Below, in pieces: positions 1 through 13,119 of a stretch of 64,000 nt of DNA (positions are counted from its first letter, which is position 1; every line of letters starts with the position of its first letter). A program made the position numbers and the translations under genes. Origin of the DNA: Lumnitzera littorea (taxonomy: Eukaryota; Streptophyta; Magnoliopsida; Myrtales; Combretaceae); assembly GCA_024138015.1 (NCBI GenBank), contig JAMXBB010000001.1:89394497-89458496 (forward strand), in the 5' to 3' direction. The notes beneath the pieces are model-generated. The model ran no database searches. It saw nothing but the letters and a program-made list of their open reading frames with translations, and was not told where the DNA came from.

Positions 1-3000
1 AACTATCTTGTATATATTAGAGTATAGATTTTAAGATAAATATAAGTATGATGCTATTGTACACATACCCTATACTCTATATCTCTAGAATCTCTAGAAC
101 TCATCTCGTGATCTTCGATACACATCTAAAACCTACTTGATTAAGTGGAGTATATAGAATACTGGATATAATAGGGTTAGTTGCTCTCGATAAATAAATT
201 CCTTAGTATATTGGGTTTATTGAATGTTGATATGTATATAGGAGATAAAGCGTTGAATTTAAAAGAAAAAATTCGGAATTTTTTCATATTGCTATTCTGT
301 ATCATTCTCTTTTGCAGTTATAAAATTCGAATTTGCACGTTTTTACACTTCATTAATTTGTGTTTTATGGTTTTTTTTTTTACTTTCAATTGCACAACCT
401 TCTTTTCATCCTTTTGCATTTTACTATAATTTATTGTTATATTTTATTTTTGTATTTTTCTTGGCCTAATTGTTATATTTTATTTACGTAGCATTAGCTT
501 TATTACGAAACGTTATACCGGCATTAAGAGAAGAGGACAAAAGAAAATAAGAAGAGATGGCAAGTCTAATAAATTTTTAATTCAATTAGAAGTTAGAAAA
601 GGAAGACCTTAAAACATCAGAGTTATATAACTGAAAAAAACCACGATAATTACAAATATACCGGATAAACTATTATTTTAATATAGTTAGATCCTCAAAC
701 TACAAAAATGTAATTTTATTGCTAATAACTTTTGAAAGCTTGCAAACTATCTTTTGGAATCCCAAAATCGTGGTTATGAGGTTGAAGTTATAGGAAGGCA
801 AGATTATATGTTGAAAGTTTAAGAGGTTTATCCTATTCAATCTATAGCTTGTGGAGTTTTTGCAATTTGCTCAAAAAATTATAAGTTCATAAAATAAAAT
901 AAATTAATTAATTAATAAAAGCTCAAGTTATGTAATTGGAGAAAGAGTAACACAGTATTATAGCAAAGTGAAAAAACACTAGAACTCAATTTTATACTTT
1001 TTCTAACGAATCCTAAATTAATATATGGGCTCTAATATTTTATTTTATTTTTATTTTTTGGTTAAATATTTTATCTGATTTTTACTTTTTATATACAAGT
1101 GTAGACTGTAGTCATGCTGTAAACCCGCCGTAATAATACACTAGATACACAGGCTGCATTTAAAAGAAAGTATAACAGTGCAAGAGTCTAATGTCTATCA
1201 GAGGCTGCAGTCATACATCAAAATCTGAAAGTCAACTCCTTCCATCTCTTTTTCCATACAAATTTATAAAGGCCGATGAAAGTTAGAAATAAATGGTGGA
1301 GAAAAAACCGCAGCCCAAGATGATGATCCTAAGGACACGTAACAGTATCCTGGCTTTCTACTCATTTCTTTTTTCTTTTGACCCGCAAACACGCTTTATA
1401 ACTATTCATCAAATGTGGATAATTTTTTGAGCTTTAATAACTATTTGTGTACCCTAGACTATACTTAAAATCTTAAATTATTATTAGTTATGGTTATTTA
1501 GCGATGATTTTAAGGCACTATTAATAGTTAGAGATATATAAACATTTTAAAAAATCATAACGATTTAAAATTATATTTTAAAAGTTTAAAAGTTTATATT
1601 AATACATTCAATAGTTTCGGGATCTTTTCTTTTTTTTGGTTGATCCACCGTATCAGTATGAGAATATCAATCAATAAGTCAATGTGGAATTTGAGAGGAC
1701 GACTTGAACTATGCGATTTTGCTCAAAAGTATAGGAAAAACAGCCAACTAATAAAACTAACTGCAGATGTTGGTTGTACCCGGCAGTGTAAACCCTATGT
1801 CACACTCTTCTATTTTCTTAACTACAAGCAGATTTATCTCCCTAACAACCTATGTTGTGTCTAGCATAAATTCCTCTTCTTCCACCCCCAGATTCTGACT
1901 TTTTTTGAATCAGGCAAAAGGAGTCTATTGGCTACTAAAGGTAGAGTTAGACAGCAAAACCTGCCAAATAGATGTTTGCGTATGTCGAGAACTAGTAATG
2001 CAAATATTTGTAGGAAAGACTTAAAATGATTCTGGAACTTATTAGGATTGATGTACTACGTAAAATACTTCATAAAGATATTTATATATGCAAGTTACTT
2101 ATCTAATCAAATAGTATGATTAATACTTGAGTGTAGAAATAAATCAACCAAATTATACTCTATTTAAAAATGATTTAAGTTTTATTTGATTGCTGTCAAA
2201 TTTAGTTTAACCTTAAATTATTCTAATAGTTTTTTGAGAGGAGCTCAAAATTTATAATACTCAACAGAGTAAGCTTATGAGTTTAATTAAGTTTTATATT
2301 GAGTTTAAATATGAATCCAGTCTTGTAAAATTTGACTCTTTGATATTATTTGGTTAAAAAGAAAATAGTTTTTTTTTTTTTTTTTCTTTTCCTTAAGTGA
2401 ACCAAATCTAAACAAATTTAATTAAGTTTAACCTAAGTTTTCCATAAAGCACTTTAAGCAGAATTTAGTCTCAAAATTCCAAATTTAATTTAACTCAAAT
2501 CGAGTATGAGGTTGGAATATTCTAATAAAGCTCGAGTTTGAGCACAATATTACCCATCTAATACTAATATCATTTTTTGCTTGAACCTTTGTATGTACTT
2601 AATCTTGTACATAAGAAGTACACATGTCGCAAAGTAATTTATATATATTCTCCAGTACAATACATTCATTCTGTTCCCAATCCCATCTAAAATTTGTGGT
2701 GCCATGACTGGGTTTTCCAAATCTAATTACAGGCTGAAAGAGCTCTAGTTTCGAAGTTTGACATTACTGTAGTAAATACTAAACAGAAGCAATCAATAAT
2801 TAGAAAAAGAAAAACCCTTTTATTAAAAGAAAAAATTTGAGTACCAATGCGCATTATAAGCCTCCTGCGACCCTCCATGTGTGTGCATGCAAAATGTTTG
2901 ACCTGGGATAGAATTATGATCACCCCACATTAAATTCAACCTAAGTCAAAAGCTCAACAGCCTGTGTTTGGTAATTATAATGAAGCCCTGAATTCTTTAT

Positions 3001-5040
3001 CTTTTTCCTTTTCTTTGGTCTTCTAACTCCTACACAGAAATTGTGTGTGTGATCATTTATTATCGATGAAGTTTTTTCTCCATTTTTTCCCGCCCAAATT
3101 TGATAGAGCGCTTCAATTTTACCGGATATGCTCATTGTCTAAAGAAGATATATAAATCTAAAAATTCTACGCTTTCATTTTCCTATTTATTTATAATTTT
3201 AGTACTTTGATGCGTTTTCTCTACTGGAAGATAGAAAAAAAAAAAAAAAAAAAAAACAATGGAACCTATTATGCCATTTTCAGATACTTTTTTGAATCTA
3301 TTGTCGATGATAAGTAGCAGTAAAAATTTGTATCCAAATGGATGTACTAAAGTTCAAGAACAGTTGTCTAGTTTGATGCATGTATAAATATTTTCCAAAT
3401 CCGAGGATTTTCATAATTTATAAATAGGTGGCCAGGGAAATTAGTTAAGTAAATGATAGACATGAATAAGAAAATATACGTGTCCATTTTGTCTTATATT
3501 GATGTGTTCCTGTGTAATAAAGGCAATGTCATGCATCAGATACACCATGTATCCCACCAGGTCTATTATCTATATAGTCCTATAGCTATTAACTTTACAA
3601 TTCGAAAATTCAAGACTCGACCTGAATTACATTTACAACTCAACTCAAAATAATACATCAAAACTTCGAATTTTGACTTAATTAAATTTTTGCAGGTGTA
3701 TTTTATCTTAGATTGGATTTAATTTTATGATAAATCAATATGTAGATTCAAATTTAGTTAATATAAGCTAATGATGATAATATTTGTGCTTAGACTCTAA
3801 ATTATACAGAGTTCACATAAATCACACTTAGTTTGTACAAAAGAAACAAGAGGGGGAAAAAAAAAAGTATAGCCATGCTTATGTTGTCCAAAAAGATTAG
3901 ATTAATTATAGATATTCTCTAAAAATCATTATTGGCATGTGCGGATAGATCCATAAAACTTCTAAAACCTTGTACCATTGCTACAATTATAAAATAGTAG
4001 AGAAACATAAACAATGATAACTTTAGGTCATTAGCGTCAATATGAAGGTGACAGACTATAATTTCAATGTTATAAAAAAAAAAAGAAAAGAAATGAAGGT
4101 ATGATTTGAAAGTTTAAAAAGTTCTATCCACACCGGATGGATAATTTTAGAAGCGTATTTGGAATTTGGCCAGAGAATAAAAGAAAAGGGGACAAAGATA
4201 AAAATGTCACACAAGTAAAGACGTTGGAATAAATTATTGTTGGTGGTTCGCTCACCCAACCCAGACCAAAGTCACACATGAAGAAACCATTTGCATTTAA
4301 GACATCCTTGATCAAATTCTTAAAAAAGGAGGAAAAAATAAAAAAAAAAATCTAATCTTATACTCATAAACACACAAGTCCTATAATCCATACCCATCTT
4401 CCCTCTCTGTCTACTTCTCTTTTTCCATAAATGGTGTGTGATACCCATTATTTTCCATCTAGCTTTGAGTCAGTGCTTCTTGTTGAAAATTTGATGTATC
4501 CTCCCTCCTTATAGCGTATGTATGTATGTATATATGTATATGTCTATGTACTTATGTCTTCGGTTCCTCAACTGATAGCATTAAATCTCCTTCATTCAAT
4601 GCTGGAATTTAATACCCTCTCCCTTTTCCTGCAGAAGTAGGTCTGTGCATGTGTTCTGTTTATGTGTACCTACGTCTACTTGTTTATTTATATGTTTATA
4701 TTAACATTATCATCATAGTGTTGTTCTCGCTGGCTTGGTGAAATCAATGGGTAACATAAGCCGGGCGTAACTACTTTTATCAACGCCTTCCATTTAACTT
4801 ACAACCCACTCGGGATTTTAGCTAGCTATACAAAAGCTTCGAGGGTCATTCTCTCTTGTTTTTCAAGTCCTTATTCTCACTGAAGTTTGTTTAAGTGTTT
4901 CCAACGACCTCCAGTACAGTGCATTTAATGCAGTGCATCTGATGGTCACGAAAGAGAAGAAATTATAAGAAAGAAATATGATAAAAAGTATGGTACATCT
5001 CATGCTGCACCCTATCCTCTTTTATTGCTCTTCTTAATCA
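1..5040. other. AT-rich intergenic region, no gene recognised
   Basis: No reading frame here looks like a known protein. The open frames are short (under 85 codons), AT-driven and lack recognisable motifs. Visible items are homopolymer runs (T-rich near 2369-2385, A-rich near 3236-3256), a short TATG/TATA microsatellite near 4517-4540, and AT-rich stretches with scattered repeats of a tcgagttt-like word near 2200-2560 and 3590-3760 that recur near 13380-13640. The last ~200 bases lead into the promoter of the P450 gene. Confidence 0.6.
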
Positions 5041-5048
5041 CTTCCACC

Positions 5049-5055
5049 TATAAAA
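5049..5055 (+). promoter_or_regulatory. TATA box of the CYP86A gene
   Basis: TATAAAA lies about 195 bases upstream of the P450 start codon. It is followed by a CT-rich tract (about 5106-5130), typical of plant core promoters and leaders. No ATG occurs between this box and 5246, so the leader has no upstream start codon. Inferred from position and motif only. Confidence 0.6.
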
Positions 5056-5245
5056 CTCTTCTTCTTCGTCATCTTTTTTCGTAACATTCGATTCCATTCC
5101 CATCCATTCTCTCTCCCCCTCTCTCTCTCATTAGCATTCAGTCGCTTACTACGTCCTTCTTCATTGTCTCCGTCTCCCAGTTTCTACTATACGTATCGCG
5201 GATACACAGTTTGCAGTGATAACGGGTGGATTGTCATATTTTTAC

Positions 5246-6859
5246 ATGGAAGTTACAACTGCTTTACTGTTTGTAGCGGCCATAACGGCATACCTGTTGT
5301 GGTTTACATTCATCTCGAGGGCATTGAAGGGTCCACGTGTCTGGCCCTTATTGGGCAGCTTGCCGGGTTTGATTGAGAATTCCGACCGTATGCATGACTG
5401 GATCGCTGATAACCTACGCGCCTGCGGTGGAACGTACCAGACCTGCATATGTGCCGTACCGTTTCTCGCCAAGAAGCAAGGTCTCGTGACGGTCACGTGC
5501 GACCCGAAGAACCTGGAGCATATTCTCAAGATCCGGTTCGACAATTACCCGAAAGGCCCGACTTGGCAAGCTGTGTTTCACGATTTGCTCGGCGAGGGAA
5601 TATTCAATTCGGATAGTGACACGTGGCTGTTCCAGAGGAAAACAGCCGCACTGGAATTTACAACTAGGACCCTGCGCCAAGCCATGGCTCGTTGGCTCAA
5701 CCGAGCCATCAAGCTGAGATTCTGCCCTATCTTGAAAGCGGCTGAGGTAGAGGCTAAGCCGGTTGATCTCCAGGACTTGCTGCTTCGGCTCACTTTTGAT
5801 AACATATGCGGCTTGGCTTTTGGGAAGGACCCGCAGACTTGCGCGCCGGGGATGCCGGATAACAGCTTCGCTGCGGCTTTCGACCGGGCCACGGAAGCCT
5901 CGCTCCAGAGGTTTATCTTGCCAGAGGTGATGTGGAAGTTCAAGAAATGGCTTCGGCTCGGGATGGAAGTCGGCTTGAGCCGAAGCTTGGTGCATATTGA
6001 TGAGTACTTGTCCAATGTGATTGAGACACGTAAGCTCGAATTACTGAGTCAGCCGAAGGATGGGAACTTACATGATGATTTGTTGTCTAGATTTATGAAG
6101 AAAAAGGAATCATACTCGGACACTTTCCTACAACACGTGGCGCTTAATTTCATCCTTGCCGGACGGGACACATCATCGGTCGCGATGAGCTGGTTCTTTT
6201 GGCTATTGATCCAAAATCCTAGTGTTGAGGACAAGGTTTTGCGTGAAATATGCACGGTTCTGATCCAGACACGGGGCGAAGATGTCAGAAGATGGGTGGA
6301 CGAGCCGTTGGTCTTCGAGGAAGTTGATAGGTTGGTGTACCTAAAAGCGGCACTGTCCGAGACATTAAGGTTGTACCCATCAGTTCCCGAGGATTCAAAG
6401 CATGTCGTGGAGGATGACGTGTTGCCAGATGGCACGTTCGTGCCAGCGGGGTCGTCGATTACCTATTCCATATACTCTGCCGGGAGGATGAGGTCTTCAT
6501 GGGGAGATGATTGCTTGGAGTTTAAACCAGAGAGGTGGTTATCACCAGATGGTAAGAAATTCATAATGCAGGACCCATTCAAGTTCGTTTCATTCAACGC
6601 AGGCCCAAGGATCTGCTTAGGGAAAGACTTAGCTTATCTGCAGATGAAGTCGATCGCGGCGGCTGTGCTGCTTCGGCACAAGCTGTCGGTTGCACCGGGT
6701 CATAAAGTAGAGCAGAAAATGTCATTGACATTGTTCATGAAGTTTGGACTTATGGTAACAGTGCGAAAGAGGGATTTGAGTACAGTTCTGGCAAGCATTA
6801 CAAAGGATAGAGAGGAAAATTCGCGAGGAAATGATAAAGTTACCATTGAACGACCGTAG
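5246..6859 (+). CDS. CYP86A: Cytochrome P450, CYP86A subfamily (fatty-acid omega-hydroxylase)
   Basis: Intronless 537-codon frame. The first ATG after the leader is at 5246 (MEVTTALL...); the same frame opens further upstream only through a GTG, so the ATG was chosen. The protein has an N-terminal membrane anchor (about residues 4-23), a basic-proline hinge (KGPRVWPLLGSLPG), the I-helix oxygen-binding motif AGRDTSS (305-311), the ExxR pair ETLR (372-375), PERW, and the heme loop FNAGPRICLG with the ligand Cys457. Length and sequence match plant CYP86A enzymes, which hydroxylate the terminal carbon of C12-C18 fatty acids at the ER for cutin and suberin monomers. From memory it is closest to the CYP86A7/A8 type, not CYP94 or CYP704. 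No break or missing key residue is seen. The converging neighbour is an anion transporter with no obvious functional link. Substrate choice is inferred from the family. Confidence 0.95.
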   Translation: MEVTTALLFVAAITAYLLWFTFISRALKGPRVWPLLGSLPGLIENSDRMHDWIADNLRACGGTYQTCICAVPFLAKKQGLVTVTCDPKNLEHILKIRFDNYPKGPTWQAVFHDLLGEGIFNSDSDTWLFQRKTAALEFTTRTLRQAMARWLNRAIKLRFCPILKAAEVEAKPVDLQDLLLRLTFDNICGLAFGKDPQTCAPGMPDNSFAAAFDRATEASLQRFILPEVMWKFKKWLRLGMEVGLSRSLVHIDEYLSNVIETRKLELLSQPKDGNLHDDLLSRFMKKKESYSDTFLQHVALNFILAGRDTSSVAMSWFFWLLIQNPSVEDKVLREICTVLIQTRGEDVRRWVDEPLVFEEVDRLVYLKAALSETLRLYPSVPEDSKHVVEDDVLPDGTFVPAGSSITYSIYSAGRMRSSWGDDCLEFKPERWLSPDGKKFIMQDPFKFVSFNAGPRICLGKDLAYLQMKSIAAAVLLRHKLSVAPGHKVEQKMSLTLFMKFGLMVTVRKRDLSTVLASITKDREENSRGNDKVTIERP

Positions 6860-7707
6860 ACGAAGGGGAGAAGGAAATCAACTACGGTTGATCATGGTGC
6901 AAATTACAACGATTCCATAAATACGTAAAGTTTACATGAGGAGGCAGTGTCGCTGGATAATACTACTCGTTATAATTAGGTCGTTTATAAGGTATATTCG
7001 CGAATTCTTTGCTTCCTCGGCGCCAAAATCTCGGAGATTGCTTTGTGTTCTTCATTTTTAGTGTAATCAAATGTTTGGAAGTTCTTTACTGTTGTTACTT
7101 ACAATCATGATTATTCATTCTATTTCTATGGTCTATTTGTAAGCTCTTCTGTTTTACCTCATTGGAGTAAAATTTATATGAAGCCATTCTCTTCTCTTGT
7201 ATATAGATAGACAACAATTCAAGTAATTTACCCATTAAGCGCGATCAATCACATGGCAACAATCTTTTAGGTTTAATTATGCTAGAACGCTTTAAGCCAA
7301 ATCTGGCAATCCTGCTACATCAATTCATGTAGCAATAATTGATGAACCACTCGAATGAAATTGAATGGACGATACAGCATCATCTATTTTCCTGTTCTCC
7401 GAAAGTATTAAGAAATCTCCTTTAATACATGATTATGCAGTTTGAGTACCTGTGTTTTAGATTTTTTCTACGGCTAATCATCCCCATGAATCGTATTGAT
7501 ATTAGATATCTAACAGAACTGGACAGGCTAAACCCGTAAATATAAATCTCAGAACAGCTGAAGAGAGCATCTGTGTGGCCTCAGGAGCTGCTGGGAAAGA
7601 ATTGGCACTTCAGAGGTATTTCATGATTCTTCTGGCATGTTTAGCTTTTTGTATCATTAGCCATCTCCTAGATGTTTGATAAGGAGTCTTGCTTGGTACT
7701 GTATTCA
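6860..7707. other. 3' regions between two convergent genes
   Basis: About 850 bases separate the P450 stop codon from the transporter stop codon on the opposite strand. The interval should hold both 3' untranslated regions. It is AT-rich, and I see no coding frame, repeat or RNA gene in it. Confidence 0.6.
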
Positions 7708-10700
7708 TCACTCAAGAACCCTCTCCCCGGTGGCAAAGAAGTTCCACACCAATGTGCCTATGATGTATAACACCACAGCCACCTTAAAGACATCGTTCCA
7801 GGAACCTGCATATTAAAGTCTTTAAATTTAATGCTAACTATATTAAGAGGTAAGAAAGTTCAAAACAAGGTAATTTCCACATCGTATGTACCTCTTTGAA
7901 GTATATACCCTGTTGCAGCTGTACCGAAGACACCAGCAAGTACTCCTGCTGTGTTTGACAGTCCTAGCAATACTCCCTGTGGTTGAATCGCTTAAAGCTC
8001 AAAAATCATACAAAATGATACAACAGATTCCTATAAATGTATTGGATATTTTCAAAGGAAAAAAAAAAAAAACAAAAAAAAAAAAGAAGAATCATAACCA
8101 TAGTGCATTCCGCTACAAAGAGCAAGCACTTACAGCATAGCGTGGTCCTATATCTTGATGATTAGAATATAGGCCAGACTGTGAGAATGCATCAGAACCC
8201 TGTGGAGCAAGTAAAAAAATACATCAGCTCCACTCCAAAGGTCCACAAGATTGACTTGTACTTGGAAACGATTGAATGAAAACAATAGAATGCTGAAGTT
8301 TCATGATTGATTAAATTTTGGATTTTGGTAAGCATAATTCTCCCTATCTAGATGCTATTGCAATTAATTCTCATGCTTAGTGGCATTACGGTGATTTTAA
8401 ACTGGATCTTTATTCACATTTATGCTCGATCACTCTTCCAATATTCTAATAGTCTTCCCTTAAAAAGGGAAAAAGAAAAAAATATTATCATGTCCAGCCA
8501 GGGTGTAAAGCATGAGGTTCAATCTACTCGCATTGAGACATGTATGCTGCTATACGGACACAATTCTGATATCACATAACCTCAGAAGAGAGCATAAAGG
8601 GGTTTTACTCAGACCTGACTGCATGCCATACATAGCACTGCCAAAGTAGGTGTCTTCACATGGCTCAGCTGTGTAAGGAAGAAAGCTGGACCCAAAAATC
8701 CAATCGATTGCATTATCTGCAACATATAGTGTGTATTATAGACCAATTGTCTATCTAGAAAAGACACATGTTTCGGCAATTATATGCCTGCTACTTGATC
8801 TCATAAGAAACCAAAAAATCTGGCCAAATCAAGGATGATACAACAGACACACACACCACTTATGTGCTGCTTGTACTATCAAGAAACTAACAGAAATTAT
8901 TGCAAGAACATAATGAGAAGTACCACAACATGCATTTTCAAAAATGACAGTAGAAGTATTTACCTTTCGAACATTTGTTATGGAGACACCTTTACTAACC
9001 AAAGTATCTGCAATCCAGCCTCCTATATTGGCAAAAGCTGCCATTGTCAACCATGGCAAGACGCAGAAGAGGCCAGATTCCGTGAGGTTGAACTTCAAAA
9101 CCTGATAAAGGATGCCAAGAATCAGGGTAAATACAAATTTAACTAGGATAATTGCAAAAGTGCATGCAAAGAAAGCTCTAAGTTTGTAAATTAGTTGGGA
9201 TGGACTTTTGCAGATAGTCCATAATTCAAGAATTCCTTCTGAAAGCACTTAATGCATTAATGCCCTCCTTGATGTACCAAAACTAAGCCTTTAACATGCA
9301 TTTCAAAGTCATCCATTTGAGGAGCTATTTGCATGTTCACCAAGAAAATAAGCTAGTTAGCTAGCAGAAAGATGTAAACACAATAGCAGTATTACAAGTT
9401 CAACACTATATCCAAGTAAAACCTACAAAATACGGGCAGCCCACATAAAATCCTACTTGGAATATATAATGGTAATTTACATATTAGAAGACAACAATGC
9501 ACTTAGACATACCAAATGCCTACATTCACAATTGAAACTTGAAAGGATCAAAGCTATATTCATCGATAAATTTTTTAAGATAAAACATACAGGGCATTCT
9601 TAACTTGCCGCATGAACATGCACCCACTGTTATGTCAGTGACTACCTGATTGTAGTATGTGGGCATCCATGTCAGAAGAATAAAAGTTCCCCAGTTATGG
9701 CAGAAGTGGGAGATTATGAGAGCCCAAACAGGTGCTTTTGACAAGATCAATTTCCATGGAATGACTGTGACCGGTTCCTTTGATGTATTGCCACTTAATA
9801 TTAATCTACTTTCACTTGCACTAACCTCTGGATCTTCCTTCGGTGAGCTATATGCCTGTAAATATAATGTGCGCAACAAAGAGAATAAACAATGACATTC
9901 TTGGATGGAAATTCTATTTAGTGCACAAGCAATGCTGCTACTTCAATGATAAACAATGAAGACATTTCAATAGTTGCATGCAGTTCTAACACAAAAGACT
10001 CGTATCATCTTCAATTAGTAAAATTATCTGTCTTTTTGGATACAAAATCTCAAGGCAAAAGACTAGTTGGAGTGACTGATTGAAGCAAAACACTCAGAAA
10101 GAGAACTGAACTCACTTTCCTTTGCCATAACGCAAACCATACACTTCCGAGAGAACCAAATGCATAGAAGACAGATGGCCAGCCAAAGTTGTGAATTAGA
10201 ACAGGAGAAAAGGCCAACCCAATGACAGAACCAAGATACATTCCACTGTATACTAGAGCCAATGACCTGCTTCTTTCTGACACTGGAATCCACTTCGAAA
10301 GGATATTGTTCATAGCAGGCATAGCTACACCCTGCATACAAAATAAAACTACAATCATCAAGAAGACCTTTATGAATTCTGACAGGAAGAAACATATTAT
10401 GTTCTCTTCAATTATAGTGTCAATTATACATGGGACATCCCAAATGAGCACAGATTGATAATTGTGCAGTACAATTATTTTCTCTAAAGGCAACAACGTG
10501 ATTTAAACCTTTGATTTTCTTAGAGCTTAGACATGAATACATATTGCTAATGCTTTACAAAAATTATCCTAGTCAGAGCAGTTTCCAAAAACCTGGTGGG
10601 AATCGATAAGCAATAATTTAACTGCAGGCATGTAAATGGACCAACCTCACCAATCCCCATAAATGCACGCATGACAAGCAAAAAGGGAAGCCCAATTCTT

Positions 10701-12796
10701 GCAGCGATAGGTGTCAAAACTGTTGCTAGTGACCACCAGACAACTCCAAAACCTAATACTAACTTCCCACCAATTTTATCTGCCCATATGCCTCCAAGAA
10801 TCTGCAACAAAGAAATATCCAATGGAAAGGTAGGGCTAAATTGATACAAAATAAGAAAGTTATAATGAGAAAACATCAGCTAGTATTCGTATATCTGAAA
10901 AGACCAAGAGAAATAAAAGAAAGAATGTCCACTCCACTGAGTAAATCGTCAGGATTCTACTGAAAATTAGCATAAGCACAAAAACCTCATATTGCAGGTA
11001 ATAATATAATTGTTTTCTGAGACAAACCTGAGTGAGCAGATAACCCCAAAAGAACGAGGATTGAATCAATCCAACAGTTGCACTGTTCCAGCCAAACTCT
11101 TGCGACATTGGAAGTATTGCAATACTCATGTTGACCTAAATTTATCCAAATAAACATGTCAGAATGTGATGATGCTGGAGATATATTGTTGTCTGAATTT
11201 GCAATGTCAGGCTAGAGTATAGAACATATATAGTTATCACAGCAATATGACCATAACAGGAAAGATTTTAGAGGAAAACAACAATACCCTGTCCATATTG
11301 CATAATAGAAATGCAGCAAAGCAAAGTAACACAATCACCCAGCGCTTTGGAAACTGCTCCCACCAAGGTGCCGTTTCTTGTACAGTTTCTTCCGCCAGAA
11401 TAAGTCCACTTGATAAATCTGGGGAAGTTAGGGACTCCAACTTTGCTTCTACAATATCATACTCCTCCGACTTGTAGAAAGCATGGATTCTGCGGGAAGA
11501 ACTTGACAAAGGATAGAAACGACCTCTGGCTTTTACCCTATGAAAATTACCTGTACTTTGACTAAGCTTCTGGTGTCTTACGGAAGGGATCTCTTTTTCT
11601 TCGGATAAGGAAGCTTTGATCCCTGAACTTCTGCTATGGGGAGGACGCACGACATCAAAACGACTATATGAGTAATTGGATATGGAAAAATACTCTCTTG
11701 GTCTGCAAATCTTTTGGTATAGACCATGCCCTGCTGCCCATTTTGCTATTGGAATACTTGAATATCCTCGTCCATGATGTGAGAATACCATTTCTGTTCG
11801 ACTTCTATTTCCTACCAATAGCAAGAAATTTAAGTGAAACATAATAAGAAATAGGGAGACCCTTGACCAAAGTTCATTGCATGAAGGAAAAAAAAAAAAG
11901 GTAGGTAGGATCATTGTATGTAAACGTAGGTGTATTTCACATTGATCTTTTTAACAAATTCTAGAATGGGAAGCCCATTTTCTATATGTAGGATTTCATA
12001 TCCTATGTGTATAAACTAATGTACAACTGGCTGCATCAGCCTTTTTGTCATGCTTAAATGTCTGATATAAACCTAGTCCTACTGCATATTGGAGTTTAGA
12101 TCTCGAAGAGAGCACATGAAGATACAAAGCTGTATCTTCTGTGGGAACAAAAGCCTGTAACACTGGAATGCACACAAGCAACAAGTTCACCATTCTCCAA
12201 CTGTATCCAAAATAATCAGGGATATACCCGAAGCATCTGATGCAAGTGACTAAATGATCAATTTGAAGCCTTAGGGATAACAGGCTGATCTTCCCCACTA
12301 GCTCACATCGACGAGAAGGTTTGGCACCTTGATGTTGGCTCACGAATATTGTTCAAGAACCAACATAAGTACTTATATAGACATAGCTGACAATTCCACA
12401 CATACTCTTATCAAAATGAAACCACAAAGGATAGTCAGTAGGAGCATTTAGTTTAAACGATCATGAAGGGTTTTTGCAAAACAAACACACCCTAATGCTC
12501 CTTATATTGTCATATCCAATATTCATCTTCATTCAAGAGGATCAATTGAGCAAAAATTTCAATAAAGTTATATATAAACTTTTTTTTTTTTTGGGGTAAA
12601 TAATAAAGTTATTAACTTCGCTTTACAATAGCTAGTTAAATCCTCCAAAAAGTAAAGTTTTCGTAAATGCCAATCCAAATTCAACAAAAAATTTATAAAA
12701 TTTAACGGTCGGGAAGTCATCTACTACATAATAAATAGTACCTGAACCGATAGAAGAACCGAAATTGCGGTTAGAAATCAAATTTCCAACAGCCAT
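7708..12796 (-). CDS. PHT4;4: Plastid anion/ascorbate transporter, PHT4;4 (ANTR2) type, 11 exons
   Basis: Exons on the minus strand: 12742-12796, 11288-11811, 11028-11135, 10646-10801, 10116-10331, 9646-9855, 8964-9101, 8615-8716, 8134-8199, 7892-7976 and 7708-7805. All junctions are GT-AG, phases agree, and the sum is 1758 bases (585 codons plus TGA). The first ~100 residues are rich in Ser and Arg with few acidic residues, as in a chloroplast transit peptide. Then comes the major-facilitator core, opening with PWWEQFPKRWVIVLLCF and FLLCNMDRVNMSIAILPM. Other family hallmarks are FFWGYLLTQ, GGIWADK, RAFMGIGEGVAMPAMNN, FCHNWGTFILLTWMPTYY, GGWIADTLVS and GLYSNHQDI. This matches the PHT4/ANTR family (SLC17-like). 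Arabidopsis PHT4;4 moves ascorbate into the chloroplast, and relatives carry phosphate with sodium. It is distinguished from PHT4;1-3 and PHT4;5 by the long N-terminus and these motifs. Intron 1 (929 bases) contains a plastid rRNA fragment. The gene appears intact. Confidence 0.93.
12271..12343 (+). pseudogene. Plastid 23S rRNA fragment (nuclear plastid DNA) in intron 1
   Basis: About 75 bases read as the highly conserved peptidyl-transferase part of plastid 23S rRNA: ttagggataacaggctgatc, then ttcccc, then tcacatcgacg, aaggtttggcacc and gatgttggctc. The gatcttcccc and acatcgacg..aaggtttggcacc words favour the plastid over the mitochondrial version. A few substitutions and a small indel mark it as an old, non-functional insertion. 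It is antisense to the host transporter gene and lies inside its first intron. Confidence 0.82.
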
Positions 12797-13073
12797 TGCT
12801 GCTTCAACTACAACACTTCAACAACTAGAAGCTTGAGCACTCTATACCATTTCCGTACTGTGTCTTATGATGAAACGACAACGTTTTACGACAGCTGCTG
12901 TTTGTTCTTCTTCTTCTTCCTCTTATTCTTGTTCTCCTCGTCTGGTTAGTTATGAGTTTGAAAGGATGAAACGTAAGAAACATAAAATTATTATTTTATT
13001 TTATCGTTTGAAAAAGCGTGAAGAAAATCCGAGTGGTGCTCCCAAACCCAGCGAAGGAGGGTCGAGCGCTTGA

Positions 13074-13079
13074 CACGTG
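13074..13079 (-). promoter_or_regulatory. G-box (CACGTG) upstream of the transporter gene
   Basis: A palindromic CACGTG core within tgacacgtggc lies about 280 bases upstream of the transporter ATG, in a locally GC-richer stretch (about 13020-13120). G-boxes/ABREs of this form bind bZIP and bHLH factors in light- and stress-regulated plant promoters. Its role here is inferred from position only. Confidence 0.45.
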
Positions 13080-13119
13080 GCATGTCATCCTCGCACCAGG
13101 AGGACATGATTTGCCCCTC

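Noticed and set aside
2697..2716. Primer-binding-site-like 'tggtgccatgactggg'
   Set aside because: No LTR end, polypurine tract or coding remnant was found around it.
5414..5995. 193-codon antisense open frame inside the P450 gene
   Set aside because: It lies wholly within the strongly conserved CYP86A coding sequence and matches no family; it follows from the codon bias of the sense gene.
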